Positions 36,503-48,349 of a stretch of 64,000 bases of DNA are shown here, piece by piece. The position numbers and the translations under genes were made by a program. The DNA lies in contig OY756964.1 of NCBI GenBank assembly GCA_963580455.1, forward strand, positions 26,076,001 to 26,140,000, in the 5' to 3' direction. How positions within the stretch are numbered: the stretch's first letter is position 1; every line of letters begins with the position of its first letter. The notes beneath the pieces are model-generated. The model was not told the origin of the DNA. It made no database searches and was given only the letters and a program-made list of their open reading frames with translations. Source of the stretch: Euonymus europaeus. Taxonomy: Eukaryota; Streptophyta; Magnoliopsida; Celastrales; Celastraceae.

Positions 36503-37209
36503 ATATACATAAATGAATAGAACAAGGATCCCAGTGCCTCAAAATATTACCAGAGCCAAGGATTTCATTCAACTACCACAAAGCAAAACTATGTGATTTA
36601 GTTCCCGTCGAGATTTAAGAGGCAATCACTTCAAGTCTGAAGTGAATTCCTGCTCAACAATTTCCCTTTTCAGGGAATTTGAGCTATTCGGAAGAACAAA
36701 ACGCGCAGTTCAAAAAATATTCAGATGTCTGTAACTCTCTCTGTAATCCATCATTATTCGCCAAGTACAAACTTGAGCCTGATAATCTAGGGTCAACAGC
36801 AAATACAAAAAATCTAATTAACACTAACAAAGGTAATAAACTTTTAATTAGAATATAAAACAACTACAAATTACAGTGAGACGACCAAGTAAGATCATTT
36901 GTACGAGAAACCAAAGCAAACTACGGACTAGACTCCAAACTTCTATCACCAACATAAAAAAAAAAAAAAAAAAATTCCCTAACCCAATAACCTTCATCAC
37001 TCCATCATTTAAGCTCTTCCGAGCTATAATTTAAACTAAATCTTACAATAGACTTTACATTAAAGACACAAGCTACTCTAAGTTACCGCAATAGAAAGTC
37101 AAGAAAGTCGATCTTTCCTTTCAAAAAATCAGGGAATAATCGACGAACGGAGACCTCAAACTGTGATAGAAAAATAAACCCACATAACTATCGCCGACCA
37201 AACTCAATA
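36503..37209. other. 3' flank of the PNRC-motif gene
   Basis: AT-rich, with an A-run at about 36957-36974. It probably contains the 3' UTR of the minus-strand gene at 37210. No other gene was recognised. Confidence 0.45.
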
Positions 37210-37740
37210 CTACAAGTTCAGTTTTAGGATCCGGCAAAGATCGCTAGTAGCATCGACAGCAATCGTCTTCTTCGTAAAGAAAGCAGGAAGTGGAAGGGAA
37301 CTAGGAGGAGGAGAGGTGATAAAGGCCGAACCAGCGTAAAATCCGTTGACAGGCCCTGAATGGGCGAGTCGTATCCCGTTCTTCAAAGACTCGGGATCTG
37401 GACCTAATCTCTCTGTGGAACCTAGATTCAGATCTGACTGGACTTTAATCGGCGCCGCTTCCTTGATCTCTTCGCCACGTTTAAGGATCCTGACCTGACC
37501 CATAACGAGCTTCTGGCCCTCGCTGTTGCTGTTATTGTCGGCGCTGCCATTTCTGGTCGGAAGCTTGAAGGAGACGGTGGCGCGTGACTGAGGTGACGTG
37601 TTGGGACTCCTTTTCCTCCGCTTTTGTTGGGCCGTCCTGTTTGACCGACTCTGGTTCTGGGTTCTAGGAGGAGAAATTAGAGCTTGTCTAGACATAGAAT
37701 TCTTGAGGCAATCTTGAGGATTGAGAACTGCAACACTCAT
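37210..37740 (-). CDS. PNRC-motif protein (putative decapping-associated or nuclear regulator)
   Basis: This is an intronless frame of 176 aa beginning MSVAVLNPQDCLKNSM. The middle is basic and Ser/Asn-rich (QQKRRKRSPNTSPQSR, a likely nuclear localisation signal). Near the C terminus is GFYAGSAFITSPPPSSLPLP followed by AF, the proline-rich motif of PNRC-type proteins; in animals and yeast such LPxP motifs bind the EVH1 domain of decapping protein DCP1. A role in mRNA decapping or transcriptional coactivation is inferred from that motif only. There is no catalytic domain. A TATA box lies about 115 bases upstream of the ATG. The protein is probably short and disordered, like known PNRC proteins. 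Confidence 0.8.
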   Translation of the reverse strand: MSVAVLNPQDCLKNSMSRQALISPPRTQNQSRSNRTAQQKRRKRSPNTSPQSRATVSFKLPTRNGSADNNSNSEGQKLVMGQVRILKRGEEIKEAAPIKVQSDLNLGSTERLGPDPESLKNGIRLAHSGPVNGFYAGSAFITSPPPSSLPLPAFFTKKTIAVDATSDLCRILKLNL

Positions 37741-37851
37741 CTTGAGACGACTAAGATCTACAATAGAGCAGAGAAGAACAAGATGAAGAGGGGAAGAAAC
37801 AACGGATTTACAGAGAGGAGTAATGCGTGTTGAATGAATTGGGGGACTAGG

Positions 37852-37860
37852 TATTTTATA
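37852..37860 (-). promoter_or_regulatory. TATA box of the PNRC-motif gene
   Basis: The minus strand reads TATAAAATA about 115 bases upstream of the start codon at 37740. Confidence 0.65.
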
Positions 37861-37869
37861 GGGAAGAGA

Positions 37870-38690
37870 CGAAGCAACGTCGGCGTGAGGCGGTACCCGT
37901 CACGCGCGAAATTAATACGCGTGTCTTAATTAGAGTTGGTGAATTTATTTTCTTAATGGAAATAGGAATTATGAAACAATTTAGAAAGTCAATTTTTTTT
38001 TGTTTGAAAAGGAGACAAACCCCAATACTCTTTCTTTAATTAAGAAAAGATCACTAACACCGCACAAGTGAGGCTTAGCATATCTATTCAAAATAATAAA
38101 CAAGAGAATTAAATAATACGAATATGTTGTTAGTCTTAATTAATCAAACTATTTCTTTGAAAATTGAATAGGGAGCGTGAAACTCAAGTGCAAGAAGGCG
38201 TGTGGAAATAGTCAATTCAAGTGAAAGCCCCACCAAAAGCTCTGACGTGGGTGCGAAACAGCCGTTGGCATGATTATCCACACCTCCACTATTTCGCCTC
38301 TTTTATTGTAACTATTACAAACTTGCCATTCCCCACTTCGGCTTTTAAAATTTTGAGAAACTGAAAAAGATTCAGCAGTTTGAGATCACGATGATCAGAG
38401 GCTATTGAGAATTATCCGTATATGATTTGCGTGAATGATACACCTAAATTTGCACCCAATTTTTATCTAACGACATTCCATTTATTTCAACAAATGTGAA
38501 TTTAAAAATACCTGAAATTCTAATTCATTCCTCTCCTCTCCATCTCTTCATTTAGATGAAAGATGACAATCATGATTTCAACATGTTAGACGATTGCTGA
38601 TGAGAATTACACATCGTTAAAATAGGAATACCGACCCTAGCTTATAAGTGCAAACCTCTCTTAATCTACCAGTCAAGGTTTTCATGGGCT
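37870..38690. other. Intergenic DNA upstream of the PNRC-motif gene
   Basis: AT-rich with no gene recognised. The first 100 bases contain GC-richer promoter sequence (GGCGGTACCCGTCACGCGCG). Confidence 0.4.
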
Positions 38691-38699
38691 CTCATCCCA

Positions 38700-39720
38700 T
38701 GGGCCTTGGTTATAGCCGGCCAGCAAGATTATCGGTCGGACTTTGGCAGGCAAGGGCAGGTGGGCCTTTTGGGCAGGTATGAGTTCTCATTAGATGCTCA
38801 TGACTCAATGGAAGACGAGTTGTTTGATGAGGGAGGTGAATGTAAGTTGGGAAAATATGTAATCGAATCATTTCAATTTTCAATAAATTGTTCAGTTTCG
38901 AATAGGGTTAGGTTATGTGTTGCGTTTTATTGTTTTGACTAGTTTAGAATATCGATTTCTAGGGTTTACAATTTTGTGTTGTTTTTCATGGCTTTGGTTA
39001 TGAGACAGTGATGGTTCATATACTATTATGCTAGGTTTTGCATGACTCATTTTTGTAGGGAAAATATATATACCCATGATGGTAGAGGTTGATACAAACA
39101 AACAATTTAACACCGACACTAAATTTTTGAATAGGGACATGTAGTAGAGTATGCCAAAGGTGTGGGCATACTAAATGGAATTGTGATTGTTGTGAGAAGA
39201 TCATACATCAATGATCATAAAAGAACTATTTGAATTATGCTTGGCTTGGTGGATATAGGGAAAATGGTGGTGCAAGGAAGAGAAGAGAAAATCATCCACC
39301 AATAAATGTGGTTGTCTGTTATCTTTGAATGCACACGTGATAGATCCATTGACAGAGAGATGGGCTTTGGTTGTACCGAATGGTAAACACAATCATGCAT
39401 TGGTGAAATCCTTTTAAGGTCATTCATTATGCGTCGTTTAAATAAGGAGGAGAAGGAGGTTGTTGAGAGGCTAAGCAAGACAGAAATTTGGTCAATGGAT
39501 ATTTAATCACATAAATCTGAAGGATCCAACCAATTCATTAACAATGTGAACGATACACAATGTCAGAAGTGCAGTACGAGTAAAATAGACAACACACAAG
39601 TCACATATGCAGCAACTGTTCAGATTGTTGAATGAGGATGGTTATGTTGCGAGGCATCGTTTATAGACGAAAAATGATCAAGTTAATGAGTTGTTTTTTA
39701 TTTTTTGATACTCTGTTTTT
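38700..39720 (+). pseudogene. MULE transposase / FAR1-type DNA-binding domain remnant
   Basis: Separate frames carry recognisable pieces: CQRCGHTKWNCDCC (about 39155), WALVVPNGKHNHALVKS (about 39361), a RRRRRLLRG-type block that in frame reads LNKEEKEVVERLSKTE (about 39430), LKDPTNSLTM and TIHNVRSAVRV (about 39520), then MQQLFRLLNEDGYVARHR (about 39608). This order matches the FAR1/WRKY-GCM1-like zinc finger and N-terminal part of Mutator-like transposases. Stops and frameshifts break the reading, and the catalytic domain is missing. It is a dead remnant; the beginning (from 38706) is less certain. Confidence 0.75.
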
Positions 39721-39858
39721 GTTATTTTACAAGCACAAATTCTGTTTCTAATAGTTTTGAGGTGCAAACGGTTTTAATTATTAAAAAAAATGAAAACAGG
39801 AACACTTTAAAATAACTAATTTTTAATTAAAAATTTTAAGTAATGATTGGGTAGATAA

Positions 39859-39944
39859 AAGTGTGAGGTACAACTAATCCCCACCCAGCATTTCAACTTC
39901 CAAGTGTGAGGTACAACTAATCCCCACCCAGCATTTCAACTTCC
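39859..39944. repeat. Perfect tandem duplication of 43 bp
   Basis: Copy 1 (39859-39901) and copy 2 (39902-39944) are identical, starting AAGTGTGAGGTACAACTAAT and ending CATTTCAACTTCC. Perfect identity suggests a recent duplication. Confidence 0.95.
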
Positions 39945-39959
39945 ATAAAGAAGGAAAAA

Positions 39960-41600
39960 GAAAAATGGCTTTTGAATAGGATAGACTCGTAATTGTTGGT
40001 AGAACAAGGGGCGTTTTTGCAAACCAGGAAAGAAACTGGATCCTACATTGCTACACTCTTCACTTCAGCATTGGAGACAGCTGCAACGAAAGAGCGATGT
40101 ACACATGGCTGACGCCGAGTGGGATGACGTAAAGGTCAGAAAAATACTTTCGCCGGCGCCCAGTCAACCGACTTACATTGGACCGTCCAAATCCATCTGG
40201 AAATATAAAAAAAAAAGACGCGTGCCATGTGGACCATGACCCATTCAAGTCCCCTATAGTCCTCTATCCCCAAAGCTCAAAGATTGGGCCAATGTCGAAT
40301 AAGGTCTATGGAGCCATGATTTACTCAATGGGCCTTTCCGGCCCATGAGCCTTTCTCCGTGTATGTTGGGGGGGCCGTGCAAGTGTTTTTGCTTGGAGAG
40401 AGCTTGTACATTTATAAAACTAATAAGAGGCCATAGATTTTGATGTCAGAGTGTATACGCTGAGCTTTCTTTCTGCACATCAACTTATACGTTGTTAGAC
40501 ATACCCTCAACAAAACGAACGTGCAATCACTTTTAATTACTTTAAACAGTAAAAAAATGAAGGTACTAAAATAATCAAAAGCATGTTGGATTTTAGATAT
40601 TGTCTTTTGTTTAACATGGTAGGGTCCAAAACTTTTTCAAGGCAATATAAATAGGGTAATTTGGTGCACATTTTGATGTAGCATATCTACAATGTGTCAT
40701 AAATAAATTCATACACATTGGATTTTGGCAAACCTATCAAGCCGCCATTAAAAAAAATGTTAGTATGTACGAGTCTGACGGATTGAGTTTAAGTCAGATC
40801 ATTTGTTCAAAGAGTGAACTTATATGGCGTCATTTTTATTTACCAAACAAGTGAAATAAACTCATAGCTAAGACATATTTAGCTGTAATTTTGGACTAAC
40901 CTGATAACTTGGCCTTTTATTTACGTAAATTTAAAATGGGCTAGGCCCATATGAGGAAAATGAAGTTGGCCCCTCAAATTGTAGGATTTACGTAGCCCGA
41001 ATTGGTGACTGCGAGCCCGAGTTGTTCTGTTTGGGTTCGCTGAGTTTCAACTTTTCAACACCTAACACGTGACGGGGTCATCTTCGGGCATTCATTGCAG
41101 CATATTATATTTATTTTTAGAATTTTAAAAAAATAGGGTCATCTTCATTTCTGGTACTTATTAATTTATTTTTTTTGGTAAGATCTAAAAAGCTTACATA
41201 TTTACACTAAAACTAAAACAAATTTTCCGATGTGATTAATGAAATTGCAGAAATTGTTAGGAACAAAAAATTGCCACAGCCATACATTTGATTTCATTAA
41301 CTTGAATCAAATAACAATTACACAACTCGAACTGGAAAGAAGAAAAAAAAATACAAATGTTGATTTTGACTTTTAATTATTTTAACAAACGGTACCATCG
41401 GAGCTAAACTCGACTCCTAACTAATTCTCATTAGGAGAAATTAAAAAAAAACTAATTCTCATTAGAAAAAAACCTCTCAAACTGAAACCGGAAATGACTT
41501 TTGGATTTTCGGTTATTCTTTTTTATTTAATTACGTAACTGCCCCACATGATTGTTGTGCACTTGCCCCCACTGCAGCTACCAGCTCTGCTTTTGCAGAC
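39960..41600. other. Intergenic DNA, no gene recognised
   Basis: A short open frame at 40048-40239 has no recognisable domain. A block at about 40476-40512 (GCACATCAACTTATACGTTG) has a diverged relative at about 59677-59713, so some of this is dispersed repeat. The last 200 bases are likely promoter and leader of the receptor-like kinase gene. Confidence 0.45.
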
Positions 41601-41807
41601 TGAGAAAGGCAGTGGAAAAGAATTCAAATAAAGAAAGAGAGGAGAGAAGAAAAGGCCCAGAAGAAAGGATTTTTCTGTCACTCTTGTTGTGTTGATTGAA
41701 TTGAATTCAAGCTGAACCCACAGAAGCAGCTAGGGGGGACAATTTCTCTCGTGTCTCAGTCTTCATGTGTTCTTCAACATTGTAGGAAGAACAAATACAA
41801 ACGAAGT

Positions 41808-44800
41808 ATGAGGCCACTGTTCCTGGTGATTCTTCTTGTCCATGTTCTATTCATTTGGAATTTTCAGCCATTCGCAGTGTATGCCACACCAGACCCACCT
41901 GTCCCCTCACCGGCTGCCTCTCCCATTCTTACTCCATCCATGATAACTTCCTTGGCTGCACCTTCTCCAGGTATTGTTTGCACTTATTCGCATCGCTATA
42001 TATACAGATCGAATGGTTCATGCTTAATCTTCATGGGTTCATTCAATGTTTTGGAGGGTCTAAATCGATTTTGAAATTCAAATTTTGAATTTCCTCTTTT
42101 GAAGCGCTCAAATGGCGCACCGAATCTGCCCGAATTTCAAACGAAATCTATCGTTTCAATTCTTGTGATTTTGATAAAGCCTAAACCAGACGCTCTCTAT
42201 TTTCGTCATTCTATCTGTGCCACTAACAGGAAGCGACGAAGGACACACCATGGATTCTCACCAAAAGCTTCTCATAGCTCTAATTGCTGCCAGTACTGCA
42301 CTTGGTGTAATAATCATTTTGACTATTTTATGTTGTTGGATTTATTCCAGGAAGTATCACAGTAGTAGCCCCCAGTGCACAGGTTCATTTTTCCTTCTTA
42401 TTTTTTGTCGGTTCCTTTTTTGATTTTGTTGTGGGACATGCCTTATTTGTGGTTTGTGTCTTGGGCATTTCTGTCGTCTGTTTAGATGCAGAGAGAGGTG
42501 TGGCCTTAACGCCATTTCTGGACAAGTTTAGCTCACTAAAGATGGTTTGCCAGAAAGAATCACTTGCTTCATTTATTGAATACAAGATATTAGAAAAAGC
42601 TACCAGCAATTTTAGAGATAGTAACATACTAGGAGAGGGTGGATTTGGACGTGTTTACAAGGCCAAATTGGATAATAATACGCCTGCTGCAGTCAAGAAA
42701 CAGAACTGTGCAGGCCAAGATGCAAAGAGAGAGTTTGAGGTACAACTTTTTTGATTGACTTCTGTGTGTTAATTCATTGTTATGCAGGATTCTATGGTAG
42801 TTAATTATTTGTATTGGTTTAAAAAATTTCAATTTGGAATTGCAGAATGAGGTGGATTTGCTGAGTAAAATTCAGCATCCTAATATCATTTCCATTCTCG
42901 GATATAGCATCGAGGAAGAGATGGGGTTCATTGTTTATGAACTGATGGAAAATGGATCTCTTGAGACTCAATTACATGGTAAAACAATCATATCTTAGTT
43001 CTCCTTTATTTGATGTAAACTAACGAGGCGCTTATATTTGTTATGGAATTTGGCGTGCTAGGACCTTCTCGTGGATCGGCCTTAACTTGGTTTATACGAA
43101 TGAAAATTGCACTTGATATAGCAAGGTGAGCTTGTTTGTCAGGATGAGTATATATTTTTTTCTTCTTCTTTTAGTTGCCACTTGATTGAGAGAAACTCAT
43201 TCTCTTATACACTTGTTGACCAGAGGATTAGAATATTTGCATGAACACTGCAAACCACAAGTTATCCATAGAGATCTGAAATCATCTAATATACTATTAG
43301 ATACCAACTTCAATGGCAAGGTGAAAGCATCTACAAATTTTTGTGTTATTAAACAATATCTACCTGCATTATCATAATTTCTTGTAAATCTTACTTAACC
43401 TCTCCCTCTTGATTGTTGGGTTTCAGCTTTCAGATTTCGGTCTTGCCATAGCTGATGGGACCCAAAGCAAGAATAATATGAAGCCTTCCGGCACCTTGGG
43501 CTATGTTGCACCGGAATATATTTTAGACGGTATACCAGCTAAATTTGCTATAATTGCACAGCATATTATTAATTCTTATTGATGGCTGTTTCTCTTAAAT
43601 AATGAATGGCTTCTGTTTATAATAGTTTTTCTTATAGACACTTAATTTTCAATTATGTCGTGGTGCATTTTGATAATGAATAGGATCCGTAAGCTGCACG
43701 TGTATTGCCACCAGGTGGCATGCGGGTAGTTGTTTTTCCCCCCCAACTACACACCTCTAAATTTTGCTTAATCTGAAACTTAAAAGTTTTTTTTTCTTCC
43801 ATTTCTGATGGTGTTAGAATTCCAACTGTACAAGTTTACATGTAATACTCAGTTTCATCAACATTGAAAGCGTTCCTTGCTCTGTCCATTGGGTTTGATT
43901 TGGCTTAAGGGAGTGGTAAGAGGTGACTTAATTAGTTTTTGGAGTTGATGAGAACAAGCTCAAGGCAAGAGTCAAGCCATATATGTTTTCTATCTTAAAT
44001 TATTTTGAGCAACTTAAATCTTGAATCTTATGAAAAGAATTCAAATCAAGATATTACTGCAGATTACAGAGTCTGAATATGTTTCTTATTTAGAAATATT
44101 TTGTTCATTAATTTGCTGTTACCTTGATTGATATTCTAGTAAGGAAACTTGATTTGCGATTTTGCCCTACAATCTCTCGTTATTTCACAATTAAAGTACT
44201 CCGGTTTTCTGGCAAGATTTTTGTTATGGCTAGACAGTCAAATTAATTTTTCTAATATTCTAGGTAAATTGACGGATAAGAGTGATGTATATGCTTTTGG
44301 GGTGGTGCTACTGGAGCTTCTATTGGGAAGAAAGGCTGTAGAGAAACTGGCACCAGCTCAGTGTCAAAGTATTGTCACATGGGTAGGACTTGCTCCCATC
44401 AACTGAGATCTCCTTGTCTGAACTTCTTTTAAGTTTTTGGAATATGATATATTTAATGAAACATAGCTTATTAATGCAGGCCATGCCTCAGCTCACCGAC
44501 AGATCTAAACTTCCAAGCATCCTGGATCCTGTGATAAAAGATACTATGGATCCGAAGCAATTATTCCAGGTTTGCGATCATTGATCATTCACAAGTCATA
44601 ACCCTTCACTTGTGAATTTTCACCTCTGGGATGACCTTGATTTGACGCTAATTCACTTACCCAACTCAACCTTAACAAAGTAAACCAAGTATAGCTTAGT
44701 TGAAGTCAGGATTTATGATCAAGTTTGTCACGGGGACTATGGAGTCTATAGTTACTTGCATTTTGCCAAGTGGGTTGCTATATGTGCAGGTAGCTGCGAT

Positions 44801-44948
44801 AGCCGTGCTGTGTGTGCAACCAGAACCCAGCTATCGCCCCCTTATAACCGATGTTTTGCACTCTCTCATACCGCTTGTTCCAGTTGAGCTTGGAGGAATG
44901 CTAAAAGTTATGGCTAATGTGCCTCCCAAAGATCAAATACAGGACTAG
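41808..44948 (+). CDS. Receptor-like serine/threonine-protein kinase (At1g80640-like)
   Basis: Ten exons: 41808-41970, 42230-42382, 42486-42739, 42846-42978, 43062-43125, 43224-43320, 43427-43529, 44264-44382, 44480-44569, 44790-44948; 444 aa. A signal peptide (about 1-26, [17 protein letters not shown]) precedes a very short Pro/Ser-rich ectodomain, then one transmembrane helix at about 68-92 ([20 protein letters not shown]) with basic residues after it. The kinase domain has the glycine loop GEGGFGRVY (155-163), the ATP-binding Lys in AAVKKQ (176), HRDLKSSN (Asp273), DFG (291-293) and the activation segment [10 protein letters not shown]. All catalytic residues are present, so the kinase should be active. 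Family assignment rests on the kinase and short ectodomain; the ligand is unknown. The gene converges on the eL39 gene about 0.9 kb downstream. Confidence 0.92.
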
Positions 44949-45876
44949 TGCTGCTCACAGGCCAGTGTCAAATACATAGCTGCTGCTGCTGATTTGTCAT
45001 TCGGGCCGGTATGAGCGTCAGGCTCATGTTGGTTCCCACTGGTTGCATATAGATGCAGGTAATTTGGTAGTTCATAGAACGATACATATTCTTGAGTTAA
45101 AGGAAGGAGTACTGATTGTTCAACATAATTGTAATTGAAACACATTAGATGTGAATTTTTCCCAGAATTTTGACAATTACTGTACATGCAACTTCCGCGT
45201 ACATTATTATGCACGCAACAAAATATAAAAGAGAAAAAAGAAGAATGAATGAATCCCGCGTCTTTATTCAAGTTAAGAAAAATTTACCCTAGAAATTGCC
45301 TCAATCAAAACTCCTCAATCATTCCCAAGTTCTGTTTTCATCTACAGATCCTTACAAGTAGTTATGTGATAAAACAAAAAATTCAAAAGGGGATTTGTCA
45401 CCAAAATAACGAAAATAAAAGCTCAGTATTGTCTCCAGAGTGCAGAAGGACTAAAATCAATCAGACCACTGAAACAAAATAAAGAGACGGGAAACAACTA
45501 AATAAAAAGTCTAATGATGATCCAACTGACAACAAAAAACCCTAAAACTTCCACAGAAATATATTCAAGAATCATGGCACCGGATCAGAGCAACATCACA
45601 CAAGAAAGAAACTGCAAATACGATTAGTATATGACCAATAAATTGGATGTCAATGAAAATCACAACGATACAAAGCTCTTGGCAAAACAGCTACACGAAA
45701 TATTGTCATATATAACTGCAGAAACTAATACATAACTGAAATTACTTGTAACATCAAAGATCTCAAAATAGTAAATTACGATCTTCTTAGAAATATGATT
45801 TCTTGAATTCAACTAAATTCCAAACATGATTCATACAACTGCCTTTCCAACAACTAAAGGCTCTGATAAAAGCACC
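44949..45876. other. Convergent 3' flanks of the receptor-like kinase and eL39 genes
   Basis: No gene recognised on either strand. The sequence should hold the two 3' UTRs. Confidence 0.5.
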
Positions 45877-46196
45877 TCAAAATCCGAGTTTAGTACGACG
45901 CCAGTGCCTGCGCTTCGCATTGTACCTGGAAGAAAAAAAATTCAAAAACATAAGCACTTCCTATATGCGTATTGGAAGAAAAAGAATCAAACGATAAAAC
46001 GGAGATCATACCTGATTGTGTTGTCGGTTCTCATGCGAATCCAGTGGGGGATTGGCCTGTTCTGCCTCATCTTCTTCGCGAGTTTCTTCTTGATCCGGAA
46101 GGTCTTGTGAGACGGCTGTGGTTACAGACACAAAAACGTTCCCGATCTTAAAAACCAAACTTTGATTCAACATATTGGAGGTAAGAGACTTACCAT
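45877..46196 (-). CDS. RPL39: Large-subunit ribosomal protein eL39 (L39)
   Basis: Three exons in transcript order: 46196-46194 (the ATG alone), 46115-46012 and 45925-45877; 51 aa. The protein reads M then [16 protein letters not shown]..., ...[31 protein letters not shown], a full-length and fully conserved eL39 (51 aa is the universal length). It is a small basic protein lining the nascent-peptide exit tunnel of the cytosolic ribosome. The first exon codes only the initiator Met, with the intron immediately after ATG, as in many plant ribosomal protein genes. Promoter signals (telo-box, site II) fit a ribosomal protein gene. Confidence 0.97.
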
Positions 46197-46233
46197 TTTC
46201 GCTCCTCTAGATCTGCTGCGTCAATGTGGAGCG

Positions 46234-46242
46234 AAACCCTAA
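46234..46242 (-). promoter_or_regulatory. Telo-box in the eL39 leader/promoter
   Basis: AAACCCTAA on the plus strand lies 38-46 bases upstream of the eL39 ATG. Telo-boxes of this type sit near the transcription start of plant translation-machinery genes. Confidence 0.75.
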
Positions 46243-46299
46243 TCGGAGAAAACAGTACTGGAGAGGAAAGAGGAACTTTATCGGGTAGATTTTATCGTC

Positions 46300-46402
46300 G
46301 GCCCATGTGTCAAATAAGTCGATTCCAATTTCCCCAACCTTAAGAACGAAGCTCCGCCCAATCCATATCAAGTTGGACATATCTTCCGGTTCTTCAGGCC
46401 CA
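46300..46402 (-). promoter_or_regulatory. Site II-type (TGGGCC) elements upstream of eL39
   Basis: On the minus strand TGGGCC occurs at 46300-46305 and at 46397-46402. Together with the telo-box this is the typical TCP-bound architecture of plant ribosomal protein promoters. Confidence 0.6.
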
Positions 46403-46409
46403 GTTACGA

Positions 46410-47700
46410 TGGGTTAGAGGCCAATTCTTCTAGGCCTAAGCACAACATCGATTCGAACTTCGAAGTTACGGCATGGTCCATACCCGTGAGTCCGTGACTG
46501 ACTGACTGTCACTGTGTCTGACTGTCTGTGAGGTAGTGTAGTGGGCCGATCAATTTGGGCCAAGCTGAACTTGTAGTATTTTTGGGCCCAAAGTCAGGCA
46601 ATGATGCACATTGGGGATGGGTAATGAGGAATTAATTTATTACGAGTTTTCTGGCAAGGCTTAATTTTTTTTGACGAGTTCTCTGCAGATCTTCTTCTAA
46701 TCAGTTTTTCGGAACATGCAACATGTAACAAAATAAACAATGTCTGAGATACTTTTTTTTATTCGAGAATTATACCATACAAATTTGTCTTTTGAAAATT
46801 CAATTCAGGTCTAAATTCTAGCCTCAGCCCTCAAGTAGTGCACACTTAAGTTTCGAACTTAACGACATAATAAGTTGGGTCAAAGAGTCAAAGTCGTGAT
46901 CATAAAGATATTGCTCTAAGTGATAATCAAACTCAGGATCATACCATGCATCTGATAAAAAAAAAAGATTTACCACTAAATTATCATCCACATGAATATC
47001 TCCAAGATAGACACGTCTTTTATAATCAAAAAGTCTTCAAGTTATTTTATTAACTCATATCTTTTATAAGTAGCTAGCTATAGGATTCAGGCACATGGCC
47101 AGAAAACGACCTTGATAATTCAAAAGTTTACAAAAATATTGATTAGATTAGAAGTCGTAGTCTTAGTTAATCTAATTTCCAAGACATTGAAGCAGTGGGT
47201 TATCTGGGTTAATTTAGCTAGTTCCCTTCAATCACGACGGGTGCACAGTAAATTGGATTGTTCCATGCATGTGATGGAGCTTGACCACCATGACATAAAT
47301 CATGGAATTTTATACCAATTCGGACAAATCTTATTGCTGTTCATCTTGGAATTTCAAGACAATGCTAATGATTAGCTTAATTGGTGTTTTTGGCATCTCC
47401 GAAATTCAAAAGACCAGGCTGGCCTGACAAATCCCATGGTCTGCGGCATTCCAATTTCCAATCACTGTCATATATCTCATTCCCGCGCGCCTTGATTTCT
47501 TGCCTTGTTAACCAAACCGCGTTAAGCTGTTCCTTATAATCAGCCGCTACCCTGTGTATATCTATTTGTGTTGGACCTACATCAGCATCTTCTTCTTCAA
47601 AGTTCGTTCGAGCTCAAATGCAAGCATTAGCTGTAAGCCAATATATATAGAGACAAATGTGAGGTTAAATCTTTAAATGTGATCCTGTGGGCTCTCTCTT
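46410..47700. other. Intergenic DNA, no gene recognised
   Basis: An open frame at 47112-47375 (+) has no recognisable domain. Runs of A/T dominate. Confidence 0.4.
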
Positions 47701-47709
47701 GTCTTGGAT

Positions 47710-48346
47710 ATGCAGTTTCTTTTGTCTTCTACTCTCCTTTTTCTTCTTTCGAGTCTTGACCATGACATTTATAACGGTAATTATCCCCAACTTTTCAAAA
47801 CCACGAATCATTAGGAATAGTTAACTAGATATATTTTCTATTTTTAGCCAATTCATAAACATGCATAATTTTGACATCTCAAAGGTAAATTGTAATAGAA
47901 TTTGCTGGACAACTTGATCGTATAACTAACTCAAATTTACATTTTGCCCCACAAGAAACACCATCTCTGTCCGAATATGCAAGGTCTTTCAAGTCGAAAA
48001 ATCTCCCCTTGTTTCATCACAATAATCCATTGGTCGATATGCGTATTTCTTCTTGTTAAGTGATATTTATATATTTTCTCTCCTATACAGTGTGAAATTT
48101 CAAGTTTTCCGTCATGATCTGAATGTGGTGTAAGATCTGAATCTGTTGCTCTTAATTTGTAGGGTTCATGCATGTAGCCAGCAAAATATTGGTTCAGAGG
48201 TACCGTCCTCTTTATAAAAAAAAATATTGGTTCATAGTTTTATAAACTAGATGGACCCCACATGTTACATACATGCATGATGTATTGATGTATATACATT
48301 TGCAGCTCAGAGTGCTCATGTTGCAATAACAATCCCATCAACGTAC
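47710..48346 (+). other. Possible small secreted peptide gene (speculative exon chain)
   Basis: An ATG at 47710 opens a 22-codon stretch that looks like a signal peptide (MQFLLSSTLLFLLSSL) and ends at a GT donor (47777). Two further pieces can be joined in frame through GT-AG boundaries: 48163-48199 (FMHVASKILVQ) and 48306-48346 (SSECSCCNNNPINV, with three Cys). I do not recognise the family, and no clear last exon or stop was established. It may be chance. Confidence 0.15.
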
Positions 48347-48349
48347 GTA

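Noticed and set aside
47112..47375. 87-codon plus-strand frame
   Set aside because: No motif, no promoter context and no conserved-looking composition.
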